Positions 47,759-60,369 are shown, counted from the stretch's first letter. The stretch is DNA of 64,000 nt from Costus lasius (GCA_027563935.2 CM050447.1:16023501-16087500), one strand, 5' to 3'. Notes: generated by a model not told the origin, from the sequence alone. Translations and numbers: made by a program.

Positions 47759-49343
47759 GCAATAAGATAAGGCACGGGTAAGCAGTGCAAACCAAAAACC
47801 GGTTCACTCGAGAGAGCGATCGAGCCAGCCACCGACGTACGGATGCTCCGACGCATGCGGGTTTGACCGAGGAAAAAAAAACAGCAGCCACGAAACCAGT
47901 CGGCCTCCCCACGTGACACGAGCCTGCATAAACAATCGAATACTCTGCGCCTTCGCCGTGCTTTCCTCCGCCATTTCCCGCACATAAATCCTAACTAAAT
48001 GCCATGTTTCCGAGTTCCGACAATAGAAATAAGGAGAGGTAATATACCCGTGGTGGGTGGACACGGGGGAGTGGGGAGTGGTAGCAGGTGGGCCCCGTAA
48101 CTAGCGTCCGGAACCGCTGGCTCCCCTTGTGACAGGCGAGTTGGGAACGATTTTGTAACAGCTGGAGACGCGTAACCGCTGCCGGATACGATGTCGCCCC
48201 AAATCTCGACTCCTCCTCTTTGTCCGTTTCCTCTCCCATTTTATTATTTATTTATTTATTTAATAATGCAGTATTGACTTGAGTAGTGAAACTATTTGTA
48301 TTACGGTTATGATAAATACCAGGAGCAGCAAAGCTTTTATCCATTTAAAGATCAGTCTGGAACTGAAATCGACTGGGGCAGCATGGTGGCGTCCAGCCTG
48401 GGATCGGTCAAAACCCGGAGCTTCATCCGGCTTTAGAAAACAGCTTTGCAGAACTGCAGCAGTAATAGTAGTAGTAGTTAGGTAGGTGTTACGTAGCAAC
48501 AAATAATTATTATTCATCGCATGCACGAAAGGAAGGGTCTGAAGGGCCATGAAGAATTGAGGATGGTACATGCATTCAAAGATGGGAAAGCAGAACCATG
48601 ACACTGACGTTCACGAATACTCGACCACATATGAATGCATTTATTTGCGCAATGAAAACATTCCGCTTCTTAAATTAATAGGGTTCCCATTGATTTTAAA
48701 ATTATATAATAATATCTTATAAAAATTTTAAAAGGACATCTAAAAACACTCGCATGGTTTTAAAATAAAGAGACGTTGTTTTATGAATTAAGAAGAGGTT
48801 ACCGAGTCAAAACCTGACCCAGTTCGGATCCTCCCAAAGCCAAAAAACCGCAGCTTGCGCCATGAAAAATCGAAGGATATTTACGAGGACTACTTCTATC
48901 TGACACACGGATCGCTTACCCGTTTATGCGGCTAACAGATGGGTCTCAATGCAGAGGGTATGCGCGGGGTGATTCCGAGATGGGGGTGGATGGTTTTGGA
49001 ATCGAGCCGAGGATCGTTGTGGGGAAACGGACAAAGCGCCACGAAAGTAGACGCCGTAGTTAATCGTCAGTTTGTGCTACTCGTAGTTGAACCACCCATC
49101 TCGCACCGACTTCGTATTAGGACCGTGCGGAGGGACCAGTCGCTCGCTCTTGGCCGACGCGGGATGAAGCAACGGTTGTGAAGGCGGGCGAAAAGAAGAG
49201 GACGAAAAAGACGGGAGCGGTGAAATCAGGACGCGTGTCCATCGCCAGCTGTATGCGGGCCAAAACCGCCTGAACTGAAAGCAAGCGGGCGGGCGCACCC
49301 AAACAAACGGTTGGTGACCGGCTGCAATAGGTCATCGATGCTC
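47759..49343. other. intergenic DNA and distal MYB promoter
   Basis: No gene recognised. There is a short TTTA repeat at 48.24-48.26 kb and a moderately GC-rich region at 48.9-49.34 kb, just before the MYB core promoter. Several open frames on both strands here lack conserved words. Confidence 0.5.
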
Positions 49344-49348
49344 TATAA
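49344..49348 (+). promoter_or_regulatory. TATA box of the MYB gene
   Basis: CTATAAG lies about 255 bases before the start codon, implying a leader of around 220 bases. A run of 16 consecutive C (49426-49441) would then fall inside the leader. Confidence 0.5.
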
Positions 49349-49600
49349 GAAGGCGACTCAACTCGTTACCTTTGTCGTTCGTCATCTTCAGCGACGGCAG
49401 CGTCCTCGCTTCGACACCCCCACCTCCCCCCCCCCCCCCCCACCGCGGTCTAAAGCAACTACACAACCAAATCCAAACAGATCAATCGGATTTTCTCCTG
49501 TATCTTTTCCTTCTTCTATCTACCACTGTGCTCTTTATTGGCCAAAAATTGATCAGTAGGCCGATCGTTCTATCGGAAGATTTGAGTTGGGGATTGTATC

Positions 49601-50713
49601 ATGGCGGCGGCGGCGGGGAGTAGCAGGAGCAGAGAGATGGACAGGATAAAGGGGCCCTGGAGCCCGGAGGAGGACACGGCGCTGCAGCGATTGGTGCAGC
49701 GCCATGGGCCGAGGAACTGGTCGCTCATCAGTAAGTCCATACCGGGGAGGTCCGGCAAGTCGTGCCGGCTGCGGTGGTGCAACCAGCTATCTCCGCAGGT
49801 TGAGCATAGGCCATTCACGGTGGAGGAGGACGAGATCATCATCCGCGCACACCGCCGCGTTGGCAATAAGTGGGCCACCATCGCCCGCCTCCTCTCAGGC
49901 CGCACCGACAACGCCATCAAGAATCACTGGAACTCAACCCTCAAGCGCAAATACACCCCAAGTTGCGATGGCGGGACATACCACGACGCCATTGTTGCTG
50001 CCAAGGCGATGGCCATCGACAGAGAGGACGCAGCGGAGGCCGCAAGGCCTCTGAAGAGGGCCAACAGTGATGGGCCAGTCTTTTTGTCGGAAGGTGCAGG
50101 GCTTTGCTTGAGCCCTGGCAGCCCCTCGGGGTCCGACCTAAGCGATTCCAGCCATCACAGCCATCCAATGATATTACCGCCGGCAGAGACATCTCGCCTC
50201 TTTCACCCGGTTCCAGTGGGTGTCCCCATCTTGGCTCCCTCCTCTTCCCTTCAGCAACACCACAAGAGCGAACAATTCACTTCTGCTGATGCGAATACCA
50301 CTCCCCTAAACAAAGAAGACGATCCGGTCACCTCCCTCACCCTCTCCCTTCCTGGATCAGATCCGATGGACACCACGGACGAAGATCATCACAATCAAAA
50401 GGTGCTCTCCGTTAACAACAACCGTCAGAAGGAGCTCCAATTTCTGCCCCACTCTGTTCATGCCCCGCAACCCGCCGTACGGCAGTGCTCCGCTTTGGGC
50501 AACCCCTCGGCTTCCGACGCAGAAGATCGTCGGGGGGCGCGTTTCCCCTTGAACGCCGAGTTGTTGGCGGTGATGCAGGAGATGATCCGCAAGGAAGTGA
50601 GGTCCTACATGGCCGGACTAGAGCAGAGCGGCACGATGTGTGGCATGCAACCTCACCCGGAGGCCGTGCGCAACGGTATCCTGAAGCGCATCGGAGTTGC
50701 GAAGATAGAGTAG
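49601..50713 (+). CDS. MYB44: R2R3-MYB transcription factor, subgroup 22 (MYB44/70/73/77-like)
   Basis: Intronless, 370 residues. Subgroup 22 factors are nuclear regulators of ABA, auxin and abiotic-stress responses. R2 (about residues 16-66: [21 protein letters not shown]...[13 protein letters not shown]) and R3 (about 68-118: [36 protein letters not shown]...WNSTLKRK) hold the regular Trp spacing, with the usual hydrophobic first residue in R3. The subgroup signatures are present: [18 protein letters not shown], then SLTLSLPG, which contains the LxLxL EAR repression motif, and [19 protein letters not shown] near the end. Lack of introns is typical of this subgroup. The ATG at 49601 is the first in frame and leads straight into the R2 repeat after a short Ala/Ser head. 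Which of the four Arabidopsis names applies cannot be told from sequence alone. Confidence 0.93.
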   Translation: MAAAAGSSRSREMDRIKGPWSPEEDTALQRLVQRHGPRNWSLISKSIPGRSGKSCRLRWCNQLSPQVEHRPFTVEEDEIIIRAHRRVGNKWATIARLLSGRTDNAIKNHWNSTLKRKYTPSCDGGTYHDAIVAAKAMAIDREDAAEAARPLKRANSDGPVFLSEGAGLCLSPGSPSGSDLSDSSHHSHPMILPPAETSRLFHPVPVGVPILAPSSSLQQHHKSEQFTSADANTTPLNKEDDPVTSLTLSLPGSDPMDTTDEDHHNQKVLSVNNNRQKELQFLPHSVHAPQPAVRQCSALGNPSASDAEDRRGARFPLNAELLAVMQEMIRKEVRSYMAGLEQSGTMCGMQPHPEAVRNGILKRIGVAKIE

Positions 50714-53552
50714 GGAACGCATCGATTTCAGCGGACAAAGAAATCCAAGGATGATCGCCAATCGGAACTGGATTTGCAAGTGGGGGAAAACAACCCCAGA
50801 ATGAGAGGAGAATAACGGCTACAAGAAGTCGTTTTGATCTGTCGAGTCTTTGCATGTTAAAAATTTCTTAATTAAATTTCTTCCCTTTCTCTGGTTCCAT
50901 ACAAATAAAAATTATTTTGCACAGGGAAAAAATGTACAGTGCGCCGGTGCGGGGATATTCAGGTTGTTTGGAATTTGTTCTAATGCGCGTTCGAGACACT
51001 ATTTGAATGGCCAAAAAAAACTCCTTATCGCCTCGAAACCTGAGCGGTTCTACTGTACGACAAAATAGTGTGATAAATAGCACTAATTTAAGTTTGGTTT
51101 GTATCGGTACATATAGGTGGAATGTCGAGGCAAGTGACAGCTAACTGATGGGGGTCTACAACCTGCCAGAGATTATAATTGCCATCATTGCGTTGAATTA
51201 GGGCTGCACTTGTTTGTTTCTCGTTCGGCGGTTACGGAAGCGAGTTCCGAAACGGAGGCTTTCTTCTTATGTTTGGAAGGAAAAGATAAGGATTGAGGGG
51301 GCTGATGACGATCTGTGCGCGAGCGAGACGTTCGTCTGGAACGAATAATAATAAAACGTTCACGACACGGATCGTTGGAGAGAGAGAAAAAGAGAACAAA
51401 CAAAATAATAATAATTAATAGAAGTCAGGGATGAGGGCTGCGGTCGGGTGGGTGGAGGTGAATTGGTTATATGACATGAACGGGACAGATGGGGACATGC
51501 ATTACACTCGACGGGGAGACGTTTGGTTGCATGCCAGTTGGGCAGCAGTTCCGTAGTTAATTTATTCGGGGGCACTAACTGATGACAAGACTTGCACGAA
51601 ACTGACTCCAATCAAATGCTCCAGAAATAATCATATGTCCGTTACACGTAAATCTTTATGTTTGCTTGAAACAGCAGGATCTTGAGTAATCGTTTGGAAT
51701 CTAATCTGCTAGTAAGTATTAATTGGATATTTTTCAAATTTAAAAGCAGAATGTGTTTCAGAGAATTAATAGTTCGATTGCTCCTTTAATGATGAGTCCA
51801 CATTTAATTCAGGTATTCTCTAATACACCAAGTGTTAGAGATACCAAATTTTTCGCTAAAAATCTAATATCGTGCGACTGAATTCACACCTAAGTCCATC
51901 CGTCTTCACTCACTCAATTTTATAGGAATCCACAAAAGAATATAATCTTAGTGGCACAAACAAATCAATACACAAAAATTTACAAAATCAATGCAAGAAT
52001 AAACAAACGCAATTTTACCTTACTACAAGATTACTCACCTTAGTGATCAATGACCTACCAAACTGCTTGCCGTCTTCACTTAGATAATACTTTTATACCT
52101 ATGCAACTCCAATATCTGTTTGTTGCTTCACATGTTAATAATCATTTCTTCAATCAATCCTAAGCTACCAAAAACAACTACTTCTTTAGCCATGAGGATC
52201 TTATCATGATCTATTCTTACTTCTTAGATCATTAATATAACAATGATAACTTTGTTAAAGCTCTTATTTAGATGATTGTTTGTTACAAATTAATGGTCTT
52301 TTATAGAGTTTAAGGATAATATGAAACTCCGAATTGTCCAAGTTCAAATGTGTTCACTATCATTACTAGTTAAAATCCAATGGTGAAAATGATGTCCAGC
52401 TGCTCTTGCCTATGCATATCTTGATCACGTGTTCTTCGCATGAATATGTTGCTCAAGTCAACACTCTTAGCTACTCAATGCACTATTGCATCACTCGACA
52501 TGTGAATCACTTGAGCAAGCAAATCAAATTTTTATTTATCATGAGTAAATCACTTGAGTTCAACATGTTAGAAACCCAATATGTAAAGATGCTTGACCTG
52601 AGTCACTAAAGATCGACATACCACATGATGATTAACATATCGAAGCACAATGCTTGAGCGTGAAGTTGTCCTTGGGTCAACCAATGCCTTAGGCCTTAGC
52701 ACTAGAAATCATAAGGTCAATATAACCACCCCAGCTTCCCTACTTGGTCAATTCGAAGGTGCTAAAATGGTCTAAGCCTAACTAGTCAATTCAACACTCT
52801 AGCTATCATGATTATATTATTTTTATGATACACATTATTTTCATGATGTATATCATGACAATTACGTATGTTATAAAAATCATCATTTTACATAGTTTAT
52901 ATTTTTTACGTCCAAGATATCAATTATGACATTAATGTATATAGATATGATATATTCAACATTAAAATATGAAATACATAAAAGTGTAAAATTTCAATAA
53001 ACATAATTATGTCTTTTTTTATAGGTGGGACCCAATAAATAGAAATTAATTCCTATAGCGATGACTAATACTTGCAGACAACGTGTTAATACTTGACGAT
53101 TATAATTATCATGAGTCAACAATTGTAATGTCTAACACATGCTAATGTAAAATTAACTTAGAGATGTTTTAATTTTTTTCTCCAACACTATTCTCAATCC
53201 ATCCATAGGCAATCTAGGCCCACTAGCCTCGATAGTCCACCCACTTGCCATGAATCTATTTTCGTGTTTGAGTTCATGCAAACTTCAGCTAGGAAGGTTG
53301 TTAGTCGCTAGCAAAGAAGGCCCCAACATGTTGGTCAAAGTTGATCGAGAAGGTCAACTAATATATTTTGATTGAGGCAATCATTAAGGGTAAAAACTAA
53401 AACGCCCAAGGTCGCAAGTGGAGATGCATAAATGAAGAACACACAAGGATGAGCAAGCTCTATCAAACTCAAAAGAAGTATCTTAATCGAGACCATCACC
53501 CAAGTTAGTTTCCAGTGCCCATTCCATGTCCACTGTCTTGAGGAAGAGTTCC
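50714..53552. other. MYB 3' region and AT-rich intergenic DNA
   Basis: The first few hundred bases are probably the MYB 3'UTR. Further on the DNA is AT-rich and looks like old repeat material (for example 52.4-52.8 kb), without LTRs or coding domains I can name. Confidence 0.45.
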
Positions 53553-53559
53553 CAAAGTC

Positions 53560-54250
53560 TAGGGATGACCAAACCCCGCCCGGCCCCAAACCTAGCGGGG
53601 TTAAAAAAACCCACCCCAAACCCGACCCCGTCAGGGAATCAGGTACCTATAGGTAAACCAGACCCAATAGTACCATGGGGGGCGGTGGGGGTCATTCGAT
53701 GGCGGCAAAGGTGGCGTGGGCAGGGGGTAAGGGCGGAGCACAACGCGGTGGCTAGTAGGCAATGTGGGTGGCTTGCAGGGGCAGCATGAGCTAGGCAACA
53801 TGAGTGGGGCATGAGCAAGGCAGCACGAGCAACAATGAGTGTTGCGACACAAGTGATGGCGTTGCGAGCTGCGACGGGGGAGTCTGGCGGCGCGAGTGGG
53901 GGGGCAACACGTGTGCCATATAGGAGAGGAGAGGAAGAGAAGGGAGAGGGGAAGTAAGGTCGGGAGGAGAGGAAAAGGAGAAGGAAAAGAAGAGGAGAAA
54001 GGGGCAGCGAGGAGGAGAGGAAAAGGGAAGAAAAAGAGAGAAAGGGGCAGCTGAGATTTGGAGTGAATGAAGAGAGGAGGGAAGAGTAGGAATTAGGCTT
54101 AGGTTTATATTATAAAAGAGTAATTTAATAATTATATGGGTTCGGTTCCCATATCCGACCCTGACCCAACTTCTATAAGTTGGGTTTTCTCTAAACCCGA
54201 CTTGATCCCCTGTCAAATCGGGGAGGGGATAAGTTTTTATATCATCCCTA
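53560..54250. mobile_element. 690-bp TIR element with long polypurine stretch (Mutator-like MITE candidate)
   Basis: The ends TAGGGATGA (53560) and TCATCCCTA (54242-54250) are exact inverted complements. CAAAGTCTA occurs at 53553-53561 and again at 54252-54260, forming a 7-9-bp target duplication that touches the termini. Near each end lie complementary GGGTT..ACCC-rich words. The interior contains a strongly purine-biased tract at about 53.92-54.08 kb (repeats of GAGGAGAGG and AAAAGGAG). There is no transposase. The 9-base duplication fits the Mutator-like class. Confidence 0.7.
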
Positions 54251-56143
54251 ACAAAGTCTAATGCTCACACCATTCGATATTGCGAAGTACGCAAGATCCA
54301 CCGCAAAATGTAGGGAGTTCCAAAAGCACATTCAATAGTTGATCTGAGATGAAATGCTCTGTTGAACGCCATGAAGAAGCACGATAACAAATTGACTTGT
54401 AATTGACCATCATAGAGGCAACCTAGATACCCCATAGTTCTGGTAAGTGTCCTGGCTTCTCCCGGAACCAAATTTTCCATGGGGAAGGATGCATATCAAC
54501 CGTGATTGGCAGGTGAAGACGCCCCTACTCGCCTGTGGCAAACTCTCTAGGATCCACTTTTCTCCCAAACTTGCCTACCTCATCTTTGCAGCTTCTACAA
54601 GCCAAAGCCATCGTGCCTTGCCTCGTGCGAATATCTTGTGAGCGTAATATCAAGTCGTGCGGCAAACAAGGCCAATCCCGCATCTAGACGCTCCACGTGA
54701 TGGCTTGTCCGCAGTCTAAACCCACGACTGCCCAACACCCACATCCCGCATGGCGTTGTGACAAATATATTTTGATTACGCATAGTAATTGCAACATTGT
54801 GACAAATATATCAAAATAGTCTATTAATATAGTCTACTAGTAATTTTGATTATGCATCGTAGATGAAACGCTGTGACAAATATATTAAATTGTATGTGCA
54901 CTCACTGTAAATTTCAGTTCTGGATGATATACATGCACAATGAATTGTTTAAAATTTTAAACCCATAAAATATAGGCACTGGATCGCTTTGTTCAAAGAA
55001 AATCAAACATATTCAACTACATCTCATTTGTTAACCAAGAAGGTTCGATTGTCAAATCAAATCCATATTATGGTTCATCTTATTAGTATCCACATAAAAT
55101 TGAATACTTCAACTATACCCCCTCGCGCCAAATGATAGACTTCAGACTGATAAATGTGAGATGCATCACTTTTAACACCTTGCAATTAAAACTCCTTTTC
55201 CAGTCAATTTCTTGAAAATAAAGAAGAGAGGTTGCGACAACCGCCAACGAAAAAAGAAGACTCATTAATGTAACCACATATCTGACGCTAAAACGGCACC
55301 ATAATAATTGAAACACCCCCGACTTCACAATTCACATAGCTAAATCACTAACTTATGAGATTGTCACTTAGCATCCACCGACTCATGAGAACAGTAATGA
55401 AATCAAATACGTTTTATGTGTGACATCTTCAGGTTCACCCTAATACTAATAGTAAGACAACTCAGGCAATCGAATTTATTTAATTATTTAAATAGATTTA
55501 ATAAATCATTATCCAATTATAATTAATATTAACAACTTAAGATGAAGATCTAGGCGAGCTGAAATCAGGCTAACCTTGTTTTATCAAAATACTGTACAAT
55601 AATTGTTTTTCAACAATAACTATCTTGTTAATAAATCACAACTATAAGACAAAATGTAATAGTCTCAATTAAATTTCTAGAATTCATGAATTATTTGATT
55701 AATTCCAAAAAAACTTTAATAATAAAACACATACCTTGATTAAAAAGATACATTATATGTACATATAACATACGTATGTATGTTATAAATATATGTATAT
55801 AGTATAAAATATTTCATGTCATATTTCTAGAATATGTTACATATATACTTTTTTTATATATTTATTTTAAGATACACTATAATTATATTATACATATAAA
55901 TGGGTTATGGGAATCACTTTGAGTTGATCAATTTCTAAATGTATCATGTTCTAGTCGAATGACTAGAGCACAATTATGCAATAGGTCAAGTTTGGATTAG
56001 CTTAATTGCAAGAGTTTGTGACCTGCAAACTCAAATTGTCACCTTAAAACTCTTCCTCCTGTACATTTAGTATCACCAAAATGATGCTACCTCTCAAGTC
56101 AGAATGTATTATTATTAGTAGATCTATTAGTATTTATTAATTA

Positions 56144-56269
56144 TAGAGGTGTCAATTTGGGTTAACGAGCCATAAATGGATTGTATCAGCATGACGCATG
56201 ACCAACCTGAAGATGACTCGTCAATTAATTGCTCAGCCTAACCTAAACCAATCCCAACCCACATAATTC

Positions 56270-56306
<37 letters not shown>

Positions 56307-56520
56307 ATATAATATATATTAAAATATGAGTATAAAATATAACATAGCATAGTAGATAAACATGTATAAATATGATATACGTATACTAGGTATAATACAA
56401 ATGGGTCACCCAAGTCAACTCGTTTATAATTCTTCTCAACCTAACTAATTTTAGGTCATAAATGGGTTGAAACCCGACCCTAACCTACCTAAACTTGTGT
56501 TGAGTCAGGTCAATTAGTTT
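56144..56520. mobile_element. degenerate MITE-like stretch (TAGAGGTGTCAAT type)
   Basis: It begins TAGAGGTGTCAATTTGGGTT, a common head of plant Mutator-like MITEs. It carries paired GGGTT/AACCC words (near 56.16, 56.24, 56.46 and 56.50 kb). The right end is not sharply defined. A (TA)n run lies in its middle. Confidence 0.35.
56274..56301. repeat. (TA)n microsatellite
   Basis: About 14 uninterrupted TA units followed by ATAATATAATATAAT. A simple repeat, likely length-variable. Confidence 0.9.
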
Positions 56521-58143
56521 TTTGCTAGCTCTTTGTAAATCAACTTCAAAGAATAAAGATATTAAGAACATCAAGTCATTATTATCATCATATAATATTT
56601 TTTCCATGAAAAATGTTGCAGACATCCTCATCACCTACGTGACATATCCACTTAAGGCTTTTAGATGAGAAGCCATAAGTTCAACATTGCTAGGAACCCA
56701 TTTTAACTCTTAAGATCTCACAATCTTACAACCAAGATTAGCCCTTACAATGCACGACATGCATGAAAAATTAATTGGTAGGGATCGATAGGATCTCTGT
56801 TCCTACTCATAGTATATGTAGGGTCCATGAATGTTATTATTCATCAATTTATCCGCCAAACCCAATTACCTTCCACTTATTAACTTGTTACATACTGACT
56901 TTAGCTCGTAAGTTGTTTAAATAACATAAAAGTTTTTTTTTTGTTTTTTCAGTCTTGAAACATTTTGTAGTTAATGTTGAGTTCACACAAATACTTCATT
57001 TTCATTACAACATTCAAAACAAAACTAACAGCCCCTAATATCTAAAAAGAGAATAATGTTGAGTATCACTAATTTAACTGATATTATTTAGATGTAATTG
57101 GATTCTTATTCTCCTACACAAGTTTTATCTAAACTTTAACAAACACCCAAACCAAGTGTTCATGAAAACCCAGTTTAACCCAAGTAAAGGAGTGTACAGT
57201 CCATAAAAACCTAAAAAGTTACATTGTGTTTCTTAGAGAGAAAATTTGAAGGAAAACTATATCCTCTTCATTTCTTTATGAGGATGGAAATGAAAGAATG
57301 GAATATATATATATATATATAAAGATAGTCTCATGCATTAAAATCATATCTCCAACACCCTGTTTTTTTTTTTTTTTTTGCAACTGTTGACTGCTTAGTA
57401 AAAAATAATATATGAAGAAGAATAAGTGTCTCATCAAAATTAAAGAGTTTAATCTTTTATCTTTTATTTCTCGGAAAATAATAGCTAAAGAAAATTAAAT
57501 ATTTTCTATCATCTTGCTATTAGAATACTTAATGTAAAAATTTTTTACTTTCCTTTAATTGGATGTAAAGACACTTGCTGTCATTTTTCTCCTACAAAGG
57601 CACTTGTCTCTACATCTACACAATCAAACAACCAGTTGCATTAACAAAACACATTACTCCTACATGTTTTAGATGCAAATCCTGTATAAATCCACTTAAG
57701 CAACTTGCTTATCACCGAATAACATCTTGTAAAGGAAATTGGTCACTCTGTCTGTTTAAAAGGGGAACTGAGAATTCCTATTTTCTACATCAAGAAAGTA
57801 CAAATGCTGAGGTTTCACAAAACCTATTTTTCACACCGCAGCACACAAGCATGAAAGATTGTACTCGATTTCCTTTGATAAACCCATCGACAACCTTAAT
57901 TTACTCATTTATAGCTTTTATCATGTTCTTGTACAGTGATTCACAGCAAACCCTAACTTAAAATGAAGAATCGTAGGAATCTAGGAAACGATTATACAAT
58001 TCAATCGGAGAAGAAACATACACAAACATAGAAATTAGGATTCGGATAAAACACAGAACCATCTATCAAAGCACAGAATAAAATATACAAGCGAAATAGA
58101 AGCAAAGATAAATATTCGAAAGGAGAACCTAGATCGAGCCGAC

Positions 58144-58212
58144 CTTGTAAGCTTCGGTGATGAAAGCAACCCTTGCTTTCGGCTGAGCACCGGGAGCCGC
58201 CGCCGACGGCAT
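58144..58212 (-). CDS. possible orphan first exon of an unidentified gene
   Basis: On the minus strand a GC-rich leader (about 58.29-58.21 kb) is followed by an ATG at 58212 and 23 codons (MPSAAAPGAQPKARVAFITE, then AYK). It ends at AAG|GTCGGC, a usable but weak donor. After it the sequence turns abruptly to the T-rich style of a plant first intron. Without splicing, the frame stops four codons later. I do not recognise the protein, and no second exon could be found in the roughly 4 kb downstream. It may be the true start of a gene with distant exons, a truncated gene, or chance. Confidence 0.25.
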
Positions 58213-58744
58213 CGGGGCTCTCCGTGGAACTCGCGTCACCTCGTTCCCCCTCAAGAACCCCCCACTTCCCTTCCGCCCCTTTCGCTGCTGATCATGATTA
58301 TTTTTAAGATCTAAAAAAAATATTATTTTTAAATTGCTCCCCTAATTCTTTTCTTTTCACATAAAAAGGTTTTCATGTAATTTTTCTTTTGCTTTTGTGT
58401 TATTCGTATAATTTTCTTGGTTATTTAGTTTTGATCACTGTTATTTAATAGAATTATGCATAAAGTGAATTAAATTAGGAAAATACAATATTTGGCTTAA
58501 TTAATCAGTGCAGCATCAAATCAAATCATTTATTTTAATGGCTCACACGTGGTTTCATTCCGTGTCTGCTTCACATTGACGCGACCACTCCTTTCTCCTT
58601 CTCTCATAACTAACTAACTAACTCATAACTGAATACTGATTTCATACACCAAACTACAAAAACCATTAATTAATCAATTAAAAAAAAAGTAAGAAATGAA
58701 GGAACCAAAACAAATCTGTATACATATCAAAGCTGCCATTCTAA

Positions 58745-59029
58745 TTAATGACCAATCCTCGAGCTCGGACTCGGGCTCGGGCTTGAGCTTGACTTGACGA
58801 TGGGATCCTCTGCGGCATGGTTGACCATCTTATGCCCAATCCCACGGCTTGGCCCTCTGCTCTTAAGCCCCTCTAGAACTGGGACTGCGTCGCTAGCTGA
58901 AGCAACAATCTTCTTTTTTAACTCGCGGTGTTCCATTAGAGGCCTAGCTTGTGCGGAGAGGATGATGAAACCAAATACTTGTAGAAATAATAGTACAAGA
59001 GCGGTGAAGTGTGGAAGCTTGATGGCCAT
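58745..59029 (-). CDS. PIP-like secreted peptide precursor A
   Basis: 94 residues, no intron. It has a hydrophobic signal peptide (residues about 8-27, cut near SAQA-R). A charged, variable middle follows, then two C-terminal GxGH/IGH motifs: KSRGPSRGIGH at 56-66 followed by KMVNH, and SPSPSSRIGH at 85-94, exactly at the C-terminus. SGPS..GxGH ends mark the PAMP-induced peptide (PIP) family, apoplastic signals sensed by RLK7-type receptors. The inner motif fits the family better than the terminal one. The terminal one follows a run of Ser/Pro codons and has lost the first Gly. It is paralogous to the gene at 60.4 kb on the same strand. A TATATAA box lies 72 bases upstream and a CACGTG G-box 146 bases upstream. 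Mature peptide borders are inferred. Confidence 0.75.
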   Translation of the reverse strand: MAIKLPHFTALVLLFLQVFGFIILSAQARPLMEHRELKKKIVASASDAVPVLEGLKSRGPSRGIGHKMVNHAAEDPIVKSSSSPSPSPSSRIGH

Positions 59030-59100
59030 GGCTATACAAATGCTTAATCAATAAGAGCAAGAACTCGATGGAGACAGAGAGGGAGAGATGGAGGGGTTCT

Positions 59101-59107
59101 TATATAA
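59101..59107 (-). promoter_or_regulatory. TATA box of PIP-like gene A
   Basis: TTATATAAG on the minus strand, 72 bases before the start codon, a normal core-promoter spacing for a short leader. Confidence 0.6.
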
Positions 59108-59174
59108 GTTGCGAGAAAAAAAAGGCAGCGCTGATCCCTGAATTAAAGGGAGATTAGATGAGATGAGATTCGAT

Positions 59175-59180
59175 CACGTG
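59175..59180. promoter_or_regulatory. G-box (CACGTG) of PIP-like gene A
   Basis: A CACGTGG word 146 bases from the ATG. PIP-like gene B has the same word at the same offset. G-boxes bind bZIP and bHLH factors in stress and light responses. Confidence 0.5.
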
Positions 59181-59303
59181 GTTTTCTGCAAGCGCAAGGA
59201 AGCAACGTTATCGGGGAGAAATCAAAAGGGAATTGCGCCGCATTCCTTTGTGGAAATTAGTTACTGAGTTGCTGCTGTGGCTGGGACAGGGGCGGCGCGC
59301 GGG

Positions 59304-59323
59304 TTGCGGTGAGCACTGACGTG
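59304..59323. promoter_or_regulatory. 20-base block shared by both PIP-like promoters (copy A)
   Basis: TTGCGGTGAGCACTGACGTG is identical to 60901-60920. It holds TGACGTG, a TGA/bZIP-type site. It lies 275 bases from the ATG of gene A. Confidence 0.6.
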
Positions 59324-59709
59324 CGTGTTCTGCAGGCGAAGGAACCAGATGCTCGATTGGTCCGCGCTTAAAATTAGAAGCCAAAAGCGGATTGATCGTA
59401 GATTAGAGGCTGCTTCCAGTAGTTTCAGGCTACAGGAACTTCCTGAGTAAGCTACCTTTTTGACCGACTGAAACTGGATGAGGAAATGCGATACGGCGTT
59501 TGTAGCGTGGTTCGGTTTCGGTATATACTCGGCGAAGTTTCGCGCGCCGTTGCTTCAGATATCGTGCGTGCGTGCTCTATTTGTTAGTGGACGTGACTTC
59601 GGGTCAATCTATTCTGCCATCCAAAGTTAATAAAAAAAATTAGGAGAAAAAAATAAAAATTATATTAAATCTAGACATAGATTTAATGTGTTTTTTATTT
59701 TTTATTTTT

Positions 59710-59930
59710 TTCAGTTTTTCGTCTAAGAAAATACATTATAATAGTATTTTGAGTTAAGAAATATCCTTTCACGGCATGATTAAACTAAATTAACTACTGG
59801 GTGTACCTTGATTAATTTTTCAATTTTTTATTCAAGAAAACACACTATAATAATATTTTGAGTTAAGAAATATCCTTTCTCGGTGTGACTAAACTAAATT
59901 AACCACTAAGTTTACCTTGTTAACAATCTA
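59710..59930. repeat. two-copy ~109-bp tandem repeat between the PIP-like genes
   Basis: GAGTTAAGAAATATCCTTTC occurs at 59751 and 59860. Both copies share a preceding CTATAATA/ATTATAATA stretch and a following TAAACTAAATTAAC. AT-rich, non-coding. Confidence 0.8.
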
Positions 59931-60369
59931 ACAACTAACCACACATAAATATATGACCTTATATTACCTAGTATATTTAAATATAATTATCTTTTTATCT
60001 ACACATTTTAAAGCATTTTCTAAGCTATTTTGAATGAACATCCAAATAAATAAGCATATGTTATTTTTCTAATTTTTGGATTGAAAATATTACTCCAATT
60101 TAGATCTTTATAGTATATCATTTACATATTATATCAATGATATGTGTGTATAACATTATATATCATATCGATCATCCTCGTAACATATTGAAGTCAACTC
60201 GTAATTATATTCTACAGAGAATAATGATTTTTTTTTTCTTTATCAATCAAATGAGATACATTACTTTCAAATCTAAGCCACACCGACAAATGCTCGTAGT
60301 CCAATACTTAATTTAAAGTACATAACCAAATCCGTAAACGACAAATTATTGTGTGCATAGCTCGTTCAT

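Larger units (their letters stand above)
54261..58143. other. AT-rich intergenic DNA
   Basis: It contains a degenerate MITE-like stretch at 56.14-56.52 kb, a (TA)n microsatellite at 56.27-56.30 kb and a shorter one at 57.30-57.32 kb. The part from about 57.96 to 58.14 kb, read on the minus strand, looks like a U-rich plant first intron following the possible exon at 58.2 kb. No complete gene was recognised. Confidence 0.5.

Noticed and set aside
57575..57961. 128-codon open frame on the plus strand
   Set aside because: AT-rich, no recognisable family, no promoter context. The opposite strand looks like intron sequence.
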